From: JALOOE01 sp964423545 | GTDB taxonomy: Bacteria > Chloroflexota > Anaerolineae > CG2-30-64-16 | DNA: 17,013 bases | Assembly: GCA_964423545.1 (NCBI GenBank) | Contig: CAYRFV010000106.1 | Span: 1 to 17,013, forward strand | Direction of reading: 5' to 3' | Shown here: positions 1 to 7,942 of the stretch, piece by piece | Numbering within the stretch: the first letter of the stretch is position 1 | Layout: the number at the start of each line of letters is the position of its first letter | Program-made: the position numbers and the translations under genes | The notes under the pieces: generated by a model | The model's input: the letters and a program-made list of their open reading frames with translations, nothing else | Told to the model about the DNA's origin: nothing | Databases searched by the model: none

Positions 1-546
1 GACGTGGCGTTCGACTATCTGAAGCAGGGGCTGGCGGCCTATCTCATCGATGGCGAGTGGAGCCTGGATCGCCTGCGCGAAGCGGGCGTCAACTTCGGCG
101 TGGCCGTTCTGCCGAGGGTGAGCGCCACCGGATTGGATCCGGCGCCGATGACCAGCGGTAAGTTCTGGTTTGTGGGGCAGGCGGTCAGGGAGGATCCGGC
201 CCGCAGCGATGCGGCGCTTAGCTTCGTCGAATTCATGACATCGCCGCGCGCCCAGGAGCGGTGGTTGGACAAGGCCGGGCGGTTGCCCAGCGCCGTCGAG
301 GTGGCGCGCAGCCCCAGGGTCAGCACCGATCCGCTGCTGAGCGGCGTGGTGGCGCAGCTCAGCAGCGGGCGCGGGCTGCCGCCGGCGCCGGAGATGCGTT
401 GCGTGTGGGCCGCAATGCGCCCTGGCCTGGAGGCGGTCCTGGCTGACCGTCTGACGCCGGTCGCTGCAGCCCAAACCATGCAGGCGGAAGCAGTCACATG
501 CGTGGAAAAGCAGCGGACCAAGAACAAACCGGCGACGATACGATAG
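1..546 (+). CDS. Extracellular solute-binding protein (ABC importer), C-terminal part
   Basis: The frame is open from the first base, so the gene begins outside the window and only about 181 C-terminal residues are seen. They fit the C-lobe of a family 1 (MalE-like) solute-binding protein: a segment with GEWSLDRLREAG, a typical MTSGKFWFVG strand, then SDAALSFVEFMTSPRAQERW and a GRLPSAVEVARSP stretch, which match the usual pattern of 'hinge strand, late helix, proline-containing C-terminal helices'. Such proteins capture sugars or other small solutes outside the membrane and pass them to an ABC permease. No permease gene follows, so the rest of the transporter, if clustered, lies upstream. The substrate cannot be inferred. 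The tail is rich in Lys/Arg/Thr and ends at a TAG. Confidence 0.8.
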   Translation, partial: DVAFDYLKQGLAAYLIDGEWSLDRLREAGVNFGVAVLPRVSATGLDPAPMTSGKFWFVGQAVREDPARSDAALSFVEFMTSPRAQERWLDKAGRLPSAVEVARSPRVSTDPLLSGVVAQLSSGRGLPPAPEMRCVWAAMRPGLEAVLADRLTPVAAAQTMQAEAVTCVEKQRTKNKPATIR

Positions 547-583
547 CGGCAGTTCACCAAGCTCATCAACGGTACAGTCATTC

Positions 584-2218
584 ATGCCATCCGCTTCTAC
601 ATTGCTCCGACCCTCGAATTCGTATGCCGGTAAGCCCCAATCACTCACCGAGCTGTTCGGGAGCCACCCCTGGCTGCCGACGTTGATCGTCTTCATTTCG
701 AACACCTGCATGATGATCCTGGAGCTGGTGGCTGGCCGGATCATTGCGCCGTATGTCGGTGTCTCGCTCTACACCTGGACAAGCGTCATCGGCGTGGTGC
801 TGGCCGGGATGAGCCTGGGCAACTACATCGGCGGCCGTCTGGCCGACCGCTGGGCCTCGGCCCGGCTGCTGGGCGCCATCTTCTTCCTGGCGGGGCTGCT
901 CAGCGCGGGCATCCTGGCTGCGAATGCGCTGGGGCTCAACCTGCCGGAGAACTGGCCGATCGTCGTGCGCATCCTTGCCTTTACGGCCGCACTCTTCTTC
1001 TTGCCGAGCATGATCCTGGGAGCCATCTCGCCGATCGTGATCAAGTTAGCAGTGCAGGATCTTGCCACGACCGGTGTCACAGTGGGTCGCATCTCGGCTG
1101 CGGGCGCCGTGGGCAGCATCGTCGGCACGTTCGCCACGGGATTCTGGCTGATCTCCGCCTTCGGCACTCGTGTGATCGTCTGGGGCGTTGTCGTTGCCCT
1201 GCTGATGATTGCCGTTCTCTTCTTCCTGCAGGGCAGCGGCCGCACCCGGGTGGCCAGCCTGGCGGGGGCCACAATCGCCGCAATCTGCGTCGCAGGCGGC
1301 ACCGCGCTTGTGCTCAACCAGGGCTGGCTGAAATCAAACTGCCGCGTCGAAACCAACTACTTCTGCATCAAGGTCTATGAGGATGAGCGCGAGGGCGAGT
1401 CGGTGCGCATCCTCGTCCTTGATCGGTTGGTGCACAGCTATAGCTCACTGCAGAATCCTAAGAAGCTGGTCTACGGCTACGAGCAGGTCTATGCCGAAGC
1501 AACCGACTACAAGGCGCAGCAGCACAACCCGCTCAAGGCGCTTTTCATCGGCGGAGGCGGCTACACATTTCCGCGCTACATGGAAGCGGTGCACCCGGGC
1601 AGCCAGCTCGATGTCATCGAGATCGACCCCGGCGTCACCGAAGTGGCCCACGATCTGCTGGGCCTGGCGCGCGACAGCAGCGTCACCAGCACCAACGAGG
1701 ACGCGCGGATGTTCCTGCAGCGAGAGCCGACGACTCAGTACGATCTGATCATGGGCGATGCGTTCAACGACTACTCCGTGCCCTATCATCTCACCACGTG
1801 GGAGTTCAACGAGCGGGTCAAAGCGTGGCTGGCGCCAGGCGGGTTATACATGGTCAACCTGATCGACGGCCCGCGCCGCGACTTCCTGCGCGCCTACGTC
1901 CACACACTGCAACACACGTTTCCTCATGTGTACGTCATTCCGGCAGTGCGCGCCTGGCAGGATTCGCCACGGGTGACTTTCGTGATTATTGCCAGCGACC
2001 AGCTCCTCGATCTCGAACGATTGCAGGAGGTCGATGCGAATGACGGCGAAGCGATGCTGCACGGGATGCTGCTCAGCCCGGGAGGGCTGGAGGGAATCCT
2101 GGCCGAGGGCCCGCGGGTGACGCTGACCGACCAATACGCGCCGGTCGATCAGATGCTGGCGCCGGTGTTCCGCGGCGAGCACGCCCACCGCCTCAACCCC
2201 TCGAATTCTCCGGAGTGA
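584..2218 (+). CDS. Polytopic membrane protein fused to a spermidine-synthase-like domain
   Basis: The first ~255 residues form about seven hydrophobic segments, starting with LIVFISNTCMMILELVAGRI and including GNYIGGRLADRW, as in fused MFS/spermidine-synthase proteins. The remainder is a Rossmann-type aminopropyltransferase-like domain with a glycine-rich SAM-type loop (LFIGGGGYTFPRY, near residue 320), an acidic strand end (LDVIEIDPG), DARMFLQ, and an active-site-like GDAFNDYSVPYHLTT segment. The family is known as 'fused spermidine synthase'; whether members make polyamines is often unproven. The chosen ATG has no clear Shine-Dalgarno, but the next in-frame ATG would remove the first membrane helix. 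Its TGA overlaps the GTG of the following deacetylase-family gene (GTGA), so the two are probably translated together. A polyamine-related role is an inference from both domains. Confidence 0.85.
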   Translation: MPSASTLLRPSNSYAGKPQSLTELFGSHPWLPTLIVFISNTCMMILELVAGRIIAPYVGVSLYTWTSVIGVVLAGMSLGNYIGGRLADRWASARLLGAIFFLAGLLSAGILAANALGLNLPENWPIVVRILAFTAALFFLPSMILGAISPIVIKLAVQDLATTGVTVGRISAAGAVGSIVGTFATGFWLISAFGTRVIVWGVVVALLMIAVLFFLQGSGRTRVASLAGATIAAICVAGGTALVLNQGWLKSNCRVETNYFCIKVYEDEREGESVRILVLDRLVHSYSSLQNPKKLVYGYEQVYAEATDYKAQQHNPLKALFIGGGGYTFPRYMEAVHPGSQLDVIEIDPGVTEVAHDLLGLARDSSVTSTNEDARMFLQREPTTQYDLIMGDAFNDYSVPYHLTTWEFNERVKAWLAPGGLYMVNLIDGPRRDFLRAYVHTLQHTFPHVYVIPAVRAWQDSPRVTFVIIASDQLLDLERLQEVDANDGEAMLHGMLLSPGGLEGILAEGPRVTLTDQYAPVDQMLAPVFRGEHAHRLNPSNSPE

Positions 2219-3141
2219 GGATTCTCAGGACCGCAAAGCCTGTGTTGGTTTTCCATTGCGATCGGTTCACTTATCCCCTACCGCCGGAACACCGTTTCCC
2301 GGCGCAGAAGTACGCGCTGCTCCGCGCAGCCGTGGCTGCCACACTTGTTCCGCCGGTTGAGCTGCGCGAGGCGCCAGCGGCAACCGATGAGACGCTTCTG
2401 CTGGCGCACGATGCCGGCTACCTGGCCAGAGTGACCGGCGGCGCATTAAGCGAGCGGGAAATACGGCGCATCGGCCTGCCCTGGTCGCTGGAGCTGGTGG
2501 AGCGATCACGGCGCTCGGTGGGCGGCACGATCGAGGCTTGTCGCGCGGCCCTGGTCGACGGGATCGCAGTCAGCCTGTCGGGCGGCACCCATCACGCGTT
2601 CGCAGATCACGGCGAGGGTTTCTGCATCTTCAATGATTGTGCGGTTGCGGCGAGAGCGCTGCAAGCCCGCGGAGACGCCCAGCGAGTCATCATCATCGAC
2701 TGCGACGTACACCAGGGCAACGGCACGGCGGCGATCCTGGCCGCCGATGCGACCGTCTTCACCTTCTCGATCCACGGGGCCAAGAATTTCCCCTTTCACA
2801 AGGAGCGCAGCGATCTCGATGTCGAGCTGCCGGATGGCGCGGACGATGCGGCCTACCTGGCGGCGCTGTCGGCGCACATCGATGTCGCACTCGACACGGC
2901 GCGCGCCGATCTGGCGATCTACCTGGCGGGTGCAGACCCGTACGGTGGAGACGCACTGGGCAGGTTGGCGGTGACCAAGGCCGGTCTCGCCGATCGGGAT
3001 CGCCTGGTGCTCGACCGCTGCCGCCGCATCGGGTTGCCGGTCGCCGTGGTCATGGCCGGTGGTTACGCGCGCCAGATGCAGGATACCGTGGAGATCCACC
3101 TGGAGACCGTACGCATCTGTATATCGTTTGCGCACAATTGA
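2215..3141 (+). CDS. Histone deacetylase / acetylpolyamine amidohydrolase family protein
   Basis: This 308-residue protein carries the full zinc deacetylase signature: tandem histidines H126-H127 in GGTHHAF, GFCIFNDCAVA, zinc ligands D164 and H166 in IDCDVHQGNGT, the third ligand D241 in AGADPYGGDALGRL, and the catalytic Tyr in the late AGGY motif (Y284). The pattern is closest to small class IV (HDAC11-like) and AcuC-like bacterial proteins that remove acetyl or acyl groups from lysine, polyamine or other amines. It is probably cytoplasmic, since no signal peptide is visible. The GTG start overlaps the upstream stop codon; a second GTG at 2242 would shorten the protein by nine residues and is also possible. 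Its coupling to a spermidine-synthase-like gene suggests, but does not prove, an acetylated polyamine substrate. Confidence 0.9.
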   Translation: MRILRTAKPVLVFHCDRFTYPLPPEHRFPAQKYALLRAAVAATLVPPVELREAPAATDETLLLAHDAGYLARVTGGALSEREIRRIGLPWSLELVERSRRSVGGTIEACRAALVDGIAVSLSGGTHHAFADHGEGFCIFNDCAVAARALQARGDAQRVIIIDCDVHQGNGTAAILAADATVFTFSIHGAKNFPFHKERSDLDVELPDGADDAAYLAALSAHIDVALDTARADLAIYLAGADPYGGDALGRLAVTKAGLADRDRLVLDRCRRIGLPVAVVMAGGYARQMQDTVEIHLETVRICISFAHN

Positions 3142-3169
3142 CAGCGTTGTTGGTCAAGTATGGTATAAT
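3138..3169 (+). promoter_or_regulatory. Promoter of the META lipoprotein gene
   Basis: A perfect TATAAT (3164-3169) is preceded by TG one base upstream (TGGTATAAT), giving an extended -10. A perfect TTGACA lies at 3138-3143, overlapping the stop codon of the deacetylase gene; the 20-base spacing is longer than ideal, so the extended -10 may carry most of the strength. The expected start of transcription is near 3176, leaving a leader of about 85 bases before the ATG at 3263. Confidence 0.7.
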
Positions 3170-3262
3170 GTTGTCCGTCGCCGTGTCTTGTCAACCCTGG
3201 AACGAATTCACTTCAGACCTCGTCACAAGAGCCAACCAACAAGAGGAAAGGAAGAGAGCAAA

Positions 3263-5164
3263 ATGAAGCACACCTGGATGTCCAAGGCTGCCTTGATCGT
3301 CGCCTTGGTCACTGCGGCCGCGGTGCTCGTGGCTTGCGGTGTGAATCTGCCCGGCGTTCCTGGCGGGCCTGCGACCAAGGCGCCTACGCCGATGCCGCCG
3401 TCCGCCAAGGTGACGGCCGCACCTACGAAAGCAGCCGCAGCGCCGACAGTCGCCGCAAAAGCCGCCATCACGACCACCGCACCGCTGACGGCTACGAAGC
3501 CCGTGACGGCCACTGCGCCCCTGACAGGCTCGGTTGCTGCAACGACGACCGTCACGCTGGAAGGAACGCAATGGCAGATGGTGTCCTATCTCGACAGTAA
3601 AGGCCAGACCGTGCCCGCGCTGCCCAACGTCGAGGTGACCGCCATGTTCCAGGATGGCAAAGTCGCCGGGCGAGACGGCTGCAACCAATATGCCGGCACC
3701 TACAAAGCGGATGGGAACCTTCTGACGATCAGGCTCGGCCCCAGCACGATGATGGCCTGCGATCCGAAGATCATGGAGCAGGCGCAGGGCTATCTCGCTG
3801 CACTTAGCAGCTCAGCCACCTTCCAGATCACCGGCAAGCAGCTTCTGATCACCAATGGCGGCGGCAAGGTTGCGGTGACCTTCACGGTGCTCGAAAGCCT
3901 GCCACTAGCCGGCACCGTCTGGCAGGCAACCTCGTACAACAATGGCAGAGGCGCCGTACAGTCGCTTGCCACCGGCACGGAGATCACCGCCATTTTCGGC
4001 GCTGACGGCGTCCTGAGCGGTTCGGCGGGCTGCAACAACTACTCCACGACCTACCAGGTTGTCACCAGGACCCTCAAGATCAGCCCGGCGATCGCCACGA
4101 CCCGGATGATGTGCCCGGAGCCGGTCATGCAGCAAGAGAGCGCCTATCTCGCCGCGCTGCCGACGGTCACAACGTATCGGATCGAAAGCAACAAACTGGA
4201 ACTGCGAGACGCTAAGGGTGCCCTGCAGGCCAGTTATGTCGCCAAGGGCGCGCCCGCGCCGGCCGCCCCGGCGCCCGCAGTTACCGCCGGTCAGGCAACT
4301 ACCAAGACCGTCACGGCGACCGCCGTGACCACCCCTACCGTGCCGCTGGAAGGCACGCAGTGGAAGCTGGCGTCGCTGCTCAGCGACAAGGGCGGCGCCT
4401 TCCCGCCGCTGCCAGGCACCGAGATCACCGCATTGTTCCAGGGCGGCAGGGTCACCGGCAGCGCAGGGTGCAACAACTACTCGGCGCCGTACAAAGTGAC
4501 CGGCGACAAGCTCACGATCACTTCGCCGGCTGCAACGACTCGGAAGGCGTGTCCGCAGCCGACCATGCAGCAGGAGACGGCCTATCTGGCCGCTCTCAAG
4601 GCGGTCACAACGTACAAGATCGACGGCAATAAGCTGGAGCTGCGCAATGCGGCGGGCAATCTGGTGGCAAGCTACATGGCGCCTGCGCCTGCTGCGACCG
4701 CACCTGTTGCGGCTGCGCCGACCGTGCCGGCCCCGACGAAGCCCGTAACGCCCACGGTGGCGCCGGCGAAGCCGGTGACCCCGACCGTTGCCCCTGCGGT
4801 TCCGGCGGCAAAACCGGAGCTCACCAATACGCTGTGGAAATGGGTGCGCTTCGCCAGCCCGGTGGAAGTGATCGACATCGCTGACCCGGACAAGTACACG
4901 GTCGTGTTCCAGCCGGATGGCAAGGTGAACATCACCGCGGACTGCAACAAGGTCGCCGGCACGTACAAGACGGTCGGCTCACGCATCCAGATTCAACTCG
5001 GCCCCTCGACGATGGCTGCGTGCCCGCCCGGTTCGAAGGCCGATCAGTTCCTCGCCGGCCTGAGCGCCGCAGCCCTCTACTTCATGGACGGCGGCAACCT
5101 CTATATCGACATGTTCGCTGATAGTGGGGTGCTGAAGTTCGCGAACGGCGGTCCGGCCAAGTAA
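3263..5164 (+). CDS. Lipoprotein with four META (HslJ-like) domains
   Basis: I start at ATG 3263 because a purine-rich ribosome site (AGGAAAGGAAGAG) precedes it and a lipoprotein signal follows: K2, a hydrophobic core, and LVAC with the lipidated Cys at residue 25. The 633-residue product has an Ala/Pro/Thr linker (26-98), then META domains starting at about residues 99, 215, 362 and 520, separated by Ala/Pro/Thr/Val-rich linkers. Each domain begins with a L-x-x-T-x-W motif and keeps two Cys, one in the GCN/DCN motif and one in the (M/K/A)xC motif about 40 residues later, so a disulfide per domain is plausible. The META domain is known from E. coli HslJ and Leishmania META proteins; its biochemical role is poorly defined. 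The product is expected on the outer face of the membrane. It is monocistronic, with its own promoter and terminator. Confidence 0.85.
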   Translation: MKHTWMSKAALIVALVTAAAVLVACGVNLPGVPGGPATKAPTPMPPSAKVTAAPTKAAAAPTVAAKAAITTTAPLTATKPVTATAPLTGSVAATTTVTLEGTQWQMVSYLDSKGQTVPALPNVEVTAMFQDGKVAGRDGCNQYAGTYKADGNLLTIRLGPSTMMACDPKIMEQAQGYLAALSSSATFQITGKQLLITNGGGKVAVTFTVLESLPLAGTVWQATSYNNGRGAVQSLATGTEITAIFGADGVLSGSAGCNNYSTTYQVVTRTLKISPAIATTRMMCPEPVMQQESAYLAALPTVTTYRIESNKLELRDAKGALQASYVAKGAPAPAAPAPAVTAGQATTKTVTATAVTTPTVPLEGTQWKLASLLSDKGGAFPPLPGTEITALFQGGRVTGSAGCNNYSAPYKVTGDKLTITSPAATTRKACPQPTMQQETAYLAALKAVTTYKIDGNKLELRNAAGNLVASYMAPAPAATAPVAAAPTVPAPTKPVTPTVAPAKPVTPTVAPAVPAAKPELTNTLWKWVRFASPVEVIDIADPDKYTVVFQPDGKVNITADCNKVAGTYKTVGSRIQIQLGPSTMAACPPGSKADQFLAGLSAAALYFMDGGNLYIDMFADSGVLKFANGGPAK

Positions 5165-5177
5165 CTGGCTCCGCTGT

Positions 5178-5213
5178 ATGACTGGGGACGACCGATGGGT
5201 CGCCCCTAGTCAT
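5178..5213. terminator. Bidirectional terminator hairpin between the META lipoprotein gene and cutC
   Basis: Arms of 16 bases (5178-5193 and 5198-5213) pair around the loop GATG with only one G-U pair and one A-C mismatch. The hairpin starts 14 bases after the lipoprotein stop and contains the cutC stop codon (5206-5208), so it can serve both convergent genes. There is no clear T run, so it may work as a strong stem or with a termination factor. Confidence 0.65.
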
Positions 5214-5964
5214 GCAGTGTCGACAGCGTCTCCAGCAGCGTCCGCACCCGACCTGCGTCTACCACCGTCCTTGTGAATTCAGGCGGACGAAGGGCTCCCC
5301 CCATGAAGACCCCCGCGTTGCGATATGCCATCGGCCCGTCGATCGTCTTGCGCGCGCTGGCGTGAATCTCCCGTACGCCCGTGGCAGCAACGATCCTGCG
5401 GATATTCCGCTCCGAAATGCCGCCGCCGGGCATGACTACAATGCGCGTCCCCGCCTGCTGCACCAACTCGGCCAGCAGATCGAGCCCCTCCAGAGCGGTA
5501 TTCTCGTGACCGGAGGTAAGAACGCGGTCCACGCCCAGGCTGATCAGATCCTCCAGCGAGCGGCGTGGATCGCGCGTCATATCGAAAGCGCGGTGGAACG
5601 TCACTGCGAGCGGTCGCGCCAGTGCAACCAACGCGGCCGTGCGCGGCGCATCCACTGCGCCATCGGCTGTGAGCATGCCGAAGACTACGCCATCCGCGCC
5701 GAGATCCCTGATCACCTGGATATCGTGCTGCATCGCTGCGAACTCCAAGTCAGAGTAACAGAAGTCTCCTCCGCGCGGCCGGAGCATCACCATCAGGCCG
5801 ATGGTGATGCTCCGGCGCACTGTGGCGATCATCCCTGCGCTGGGAGTCGTGCCGCCCTCCAGCAGGTTGTCGCACAGTTCCACGCGGCGCGCTCCGCCTT
5901 CCTGCGCCGCCCGCGCGGATTGGGCGGAGTCGACAACGACCTCCAGTAGAACGTCTTGGATCAT
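5206..5964 (-). CDS. cutC: CutC family protein
   Basis: The 252-residue product has the usual length and the recognisable CutC pattern: LLEVVVDS near the N-terminus, GARRVELCDNLLEGGTTPS, MLRPRGGDFCYSD, GADGVVFGMLTADGAVD, VTFHRAFDMTRDP, VLTSGHE, and a late IHASARK segment. This is a TIM-barrel family once linked to copper tolerance; its true biochemical role in bacteria remains uncertain. I start at ATG 5964 because GAGG lies five bases upstream and the protein then begins just before the first strand, as in homologues. Longer starts at 5988 and 6024 exist, but the 6024 start would lie upstream of the transcription start implied by the extended -10 at 6015-6023. It is convergent with the META lipoprotein gene and divergent from the phosphoesterase operon. 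Confidence 0.88.
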   Translation of the reverse strand: MIQDVLLEVVVDSAQSARAAQEGGARRVELCDNLLEGGTTPSAGMIATVRRSITIGLMVMLRPRGGDFCYSDLEFAAMQHDIQVIRDLGADGVVFGMLTADGAVDAPRTAALVALARPLAVTFHRAFDMTRDPRRSLEDLISLGVDRVLTSGHENTALEGLDLLAELVQQAGTRIVVMPGGGISERNIRRIVAATGVREIHASARKTIDGPMAYRNAGVFMGGALRPPEFTRTVVDAGRVRTLLETLSTLHD

Positions 5965-6009
5965 GGACGCCTCGTTGAGAATGGGCATTACGGTTTTCGG
6001 ACCTGGCAG

Positions 6010-6034
6010 TTGATAGTATAACATGGCCTATCAA
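6010..6034. promoter_or_regulatory. cutC promoter (-10) within an inverted repeat
   Basis: On the minus strand TATACT (6015-6020) is preceded by TG one base upstream, forming an extended -10 for cutC; no good -35 is seen. The same site lies inside a perfect inverted repeat, TTGATAG (6010-6016) and CTATCAA (6028-6034), with an 11-base spacer. The repeat could be an operator or a short RNA stem in the leader of the divergent operon. Role inferred from position only. Confidence 0.45.
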
Positions 6035-6045
6035 GGAGGTTTTCG

Positions 6046-6081
6046 ATGATCGAGTCCAGGGCGGCGGCCTCGCGATGCTGA
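6046..6081 (+). CDS. Short leader ORF (11 codons) ahead of the metallophosphoesterase
   Basis: A near-perfect Shine-Dalgarno (AAGGAGGT, 6033-6040) sits six bases before an ATG that opens an 11-codon frame encoding MIESRAAASRC. Its stop TGA (6079-6081) overlaps the start of the phosphoesterase ATG (6075) in another frame. The phosphoesterase itself has no ribosome site of its own, so the leader probably drives its translation by coupling. The alternative is an assembly or sequencing error that hides a longer N-terminus. No function is claimed for the peptide. Confidence 0.45.
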   Translation: MIESRAAASRC

Positions 6082-7145
6082 TTGCCAGCCTGACACTTTC
6101 ACTCGCTGCGGCCGCGTGCATCTATCTTTTCCTGCTCAACCGCTATCTACTGCTGATCGAGGACGGCAGAAGCAAGAAGCTGATTCTGCGCAGCTGTTTG
6201 CTTGCCATGGGAATCGCCGCACTCGTGTACGGCTGGCTGGCGGCCGGGACGGCGTGGGTGGCGCTGCCCGCAGGGATCCTGGCTGCCGTGCTGGCGGGAG
6301 AGCTGCGCCTGGCGATCCTTCGCCGGCAGCACGCCGGCGCGCCGCCCGTCGAAACCACCAACGCAGGCGTCTCATGGCGGACCCCGATCACGACCACGGA
6401 TCTGGCCGTGTATCGCTATGCGCTCAGGGCGCCGGCATGGCGCGGGCGCGACCTTCGGATAGTCCACCTCACCGATCTGCATGTCAACGGCGATCTGTCA
6501 GCGGAGTACTATCGCTCGGCGCTGCAGCGCGCTGTCGAGGCCCGGCCCGATTTGCTCATCTACACCGGCGATCTCGTGACCAGGGTCGAGTACGCCTCAG
6601 CCCTGCACGAGGTCCTGTCGGCAGCCAAAGGCCGGCTTGCCACGTTGGCAATCCTGGGCAATCACGACTACTGGGCGGATGCTGCGCCGGTCAGGCAGGC
6701 GCTCCATGCGGCCGGTGTAACGCTGCTAGGGGATCGCTGCTTGCGCCTGGCGGTGGATGGGCGCGCATTTACGGTCTGCGGCTACGAAGCGCCGTGGTCG
6801 CGCCAGCCCTGGCAACCGCCCCAGGTGGCGCCCGGCGAACTTGCGTTGATGCTCACGCATACGCCCGACAACATCTATCGCCTGAGTCGATTGGGTTACC
6901 TTGCGGTGTTCGCCGGGCATTATCACGCCGGACAGATGCGACTGCCCTGGCTCGGCTCGCTCGTTGTGCCTTCGCGCTACGGCCGGCGTTTTGACCACGG
7001 TCATTTCCTGGTCAATGGCACCCATCTCTTTGTGAGCGCCGGGATCGGCTCAGCCGTGCCGCCGAAGCGAATCTATTGCCAGCCGGACCTATTCATCGTG
7101 GATGTCTGCGGCGACGGTCATGAGTCAGGCGAACAGCGTGTCTGA
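6075..7145 (+). CDS. Membrane-anchored metallophosphoesterase (YkuE/YaeI-like)
   Basis: Three hydrophobic segments (about residues 2-22, 36-56 and 60-80) are followed by a calcineurin-like phosphoesterase domain with all five motifs: D134-x-H136 (LTDLHVN), G165-D166 (YTGDLV), G195-N-H-D198, H262 (LTHTPD), and G281-H-Y-H284-AGQ. These residues bind two metal ions. Members of this subfamily act on phosphoesters such as UDP-diacylglucosamine-type lipids or other membrane-linked substrates, but the substrate here is not determined. The gene starts at the first ATG in this frame; translation probably depends on the upstream leader ORF. Its 3' end overlaps the response regulator gene, so the two form an operon. 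Confidence 0.88.
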   Translation: MLIASLTLSLAAAACIYLFLLNRYLLLIEDGRSKKLILRSCLLAMGIAALVYGWLAAGTAWVALPAGILAAVLAGELRLAILRRQHAGAPPVETTNAGVSWRTPITTTDLAVYRYALRAPAWRGRDLRIVHLTDLHVNGDLSAEYYRSALQRAVEARPDLLIYTGDLVTRVEYASALHEVLSAAKGRLATLAILGNHDYWADAAPVRQALHAAGVTLLGDRCLRLAVDGRAFTVCGYEAPWSRQPWQPPQVAPGELALMLTHTPDNIYRLSRLGYLAVFAGHYHAGQMRLPWLGSLVVPSRYGRRFDHGHFLVNGTHLFVSAGIGSAVPPKRIYCQPDLFIVDVCGDGHESGEQRV

Positions 7146-7788
7146 GCTTCGTGTGTTGGTCATCGCTGATGATGTGCTGGCGCGTGCCGGGGTGGCCGCC
7201 ATGCTGTCGAGCCAGGGTGGGGTCTTCGTGTGTGGCATGACGTCCATCCAGGATGACCTGGAGGCGGCGGTCGATCTCTACCGACCCGACGTACTGCTGT
7301 GGGATGCCGGCTGGCGCCCCCTGGCGTCAATCGCCCGCCTCGCGGACCTGGATGGACGCACACCCGTTGCGATCTTGCTGCCGGATGCGGGCGAAGTGCG
7401 GCAGGCGTGGGCGGCCCAACCTCGCGCGCTGTTGCGCCGCGATGCAGAGCCAGGGCAAATCGCGGCTGCGCTGGCAGCCGCAGTGCACGGCCTGGTGGTG
7501 GCTGAACCGGAGTTCATCGAAGCGCTGCGAAGTCCGCTCCCCGGCGGCTCGGCCCCAGCCGCCGAACACGCTGGCCGCGCCGTCATCAGCGAGCCATTGA
7601 CGGCCCGAGAGCTGGAGGTGCTGCGCCTGATGGCCGAAGGTCTGCCCAACAAGACGATCGCCGGCCATCTGGACATCAGCGAGCACACTGTCAAGTTCCA
7701 TGTCAACACGATCCTGGGCAAGCTTAGCGCGGCATCGCGCACCGAGGCGGTTGTGCGCGCCACACGGTTGGGATTGATTCTGTTGTGA
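7102..7788 (+). CDS. NarL/FixJ-type response regulator, atypical receiver
   Basis: The N-terminal half (residues 16-130) resembles a receiver domain: acidic pair D23-D24 after strand LRVLVIA, and D68 at the end of a PDVLLWDAG strand as the likely phosphoacceptor. The conserved Lys after the fifth strand appears as Arg (ALLRRDAEP), and the domain is otherwise divergent. Residues about 164-228 are a LuxR-type helix-turn-helix (LTARELEVLRLMAEGLPNKT, then ISEHTVKFHVNTILGKL) that binds DNA. No histidine kinase lies nearby. The gene overlaps the phosphoesterase end; ATG 7120 and GTG 7138 are alternative starts, none with a clear ribosome site. Its targets are unknown; the protease genes just downstream are candidates by proximity only. 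Confidence 0.85.
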   Translation: MSAATVMSQANSVSELRVLVIADDVLARAGVAAMLSSQGGVFVCGMTSIQDDLEAAVDLYRPDVLLWDAGWRPLASIARLADLDGRTPVAILLPDAGEVRQAWAAQPRALLRRDAEPGQIAAALAAAVHGLVVAEPEFIEALRSPLPGGSAPAAEHAGRAVISEPLTARELEVLRLMAEGLPNKTIAGHLDISEHTVKFHVNTILGKLSAASRTEAVVRATRLGLILL

Positions 7789-7800
7789 TTGGGGTGGACT

Positions 7801-7845
7801 GATCAGGATTTCATCTCCGCCGACCTGACCTACCTGATCGTTTTT
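7801..7845 (+). terminator. Probable intrinsic terminator after the response regulator
   Basis: GATCAGG (7801-7807) pairs perfectly with CCTGATC (7833-7839), and GTTTTT follows directly. The 25-base loop is long but holds a small TCA/TGA inner pair. It begins 12 bases past the regulator stop codon. Confidence 0.5.
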
Positions 7846-7942
7846 CCAGGTGCGCTCCTACTCCAAAGGGCGATGCATTCCTCCGTGTTCTCCGCTAGAC
7901 TCTACACAGATGGTTCGGGATCACAACACCGGAGGTTCCAGC

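Noticed and set aside
3059..3262. N-terminal extension of the META lipoprotein to 3059
   Set aside because: It overlaps the deacetylase gene, includes the promoter, has no signal sequence, and the lipoprotein signal with its ribosome site starts at 3263.
5965..6024. Longer CutC start at 6024
   Set aside because: It lies upstream of the start of transcription implied by the extended -10 and has no ribosome site; the 5964 start has GAGG and matches the family length.
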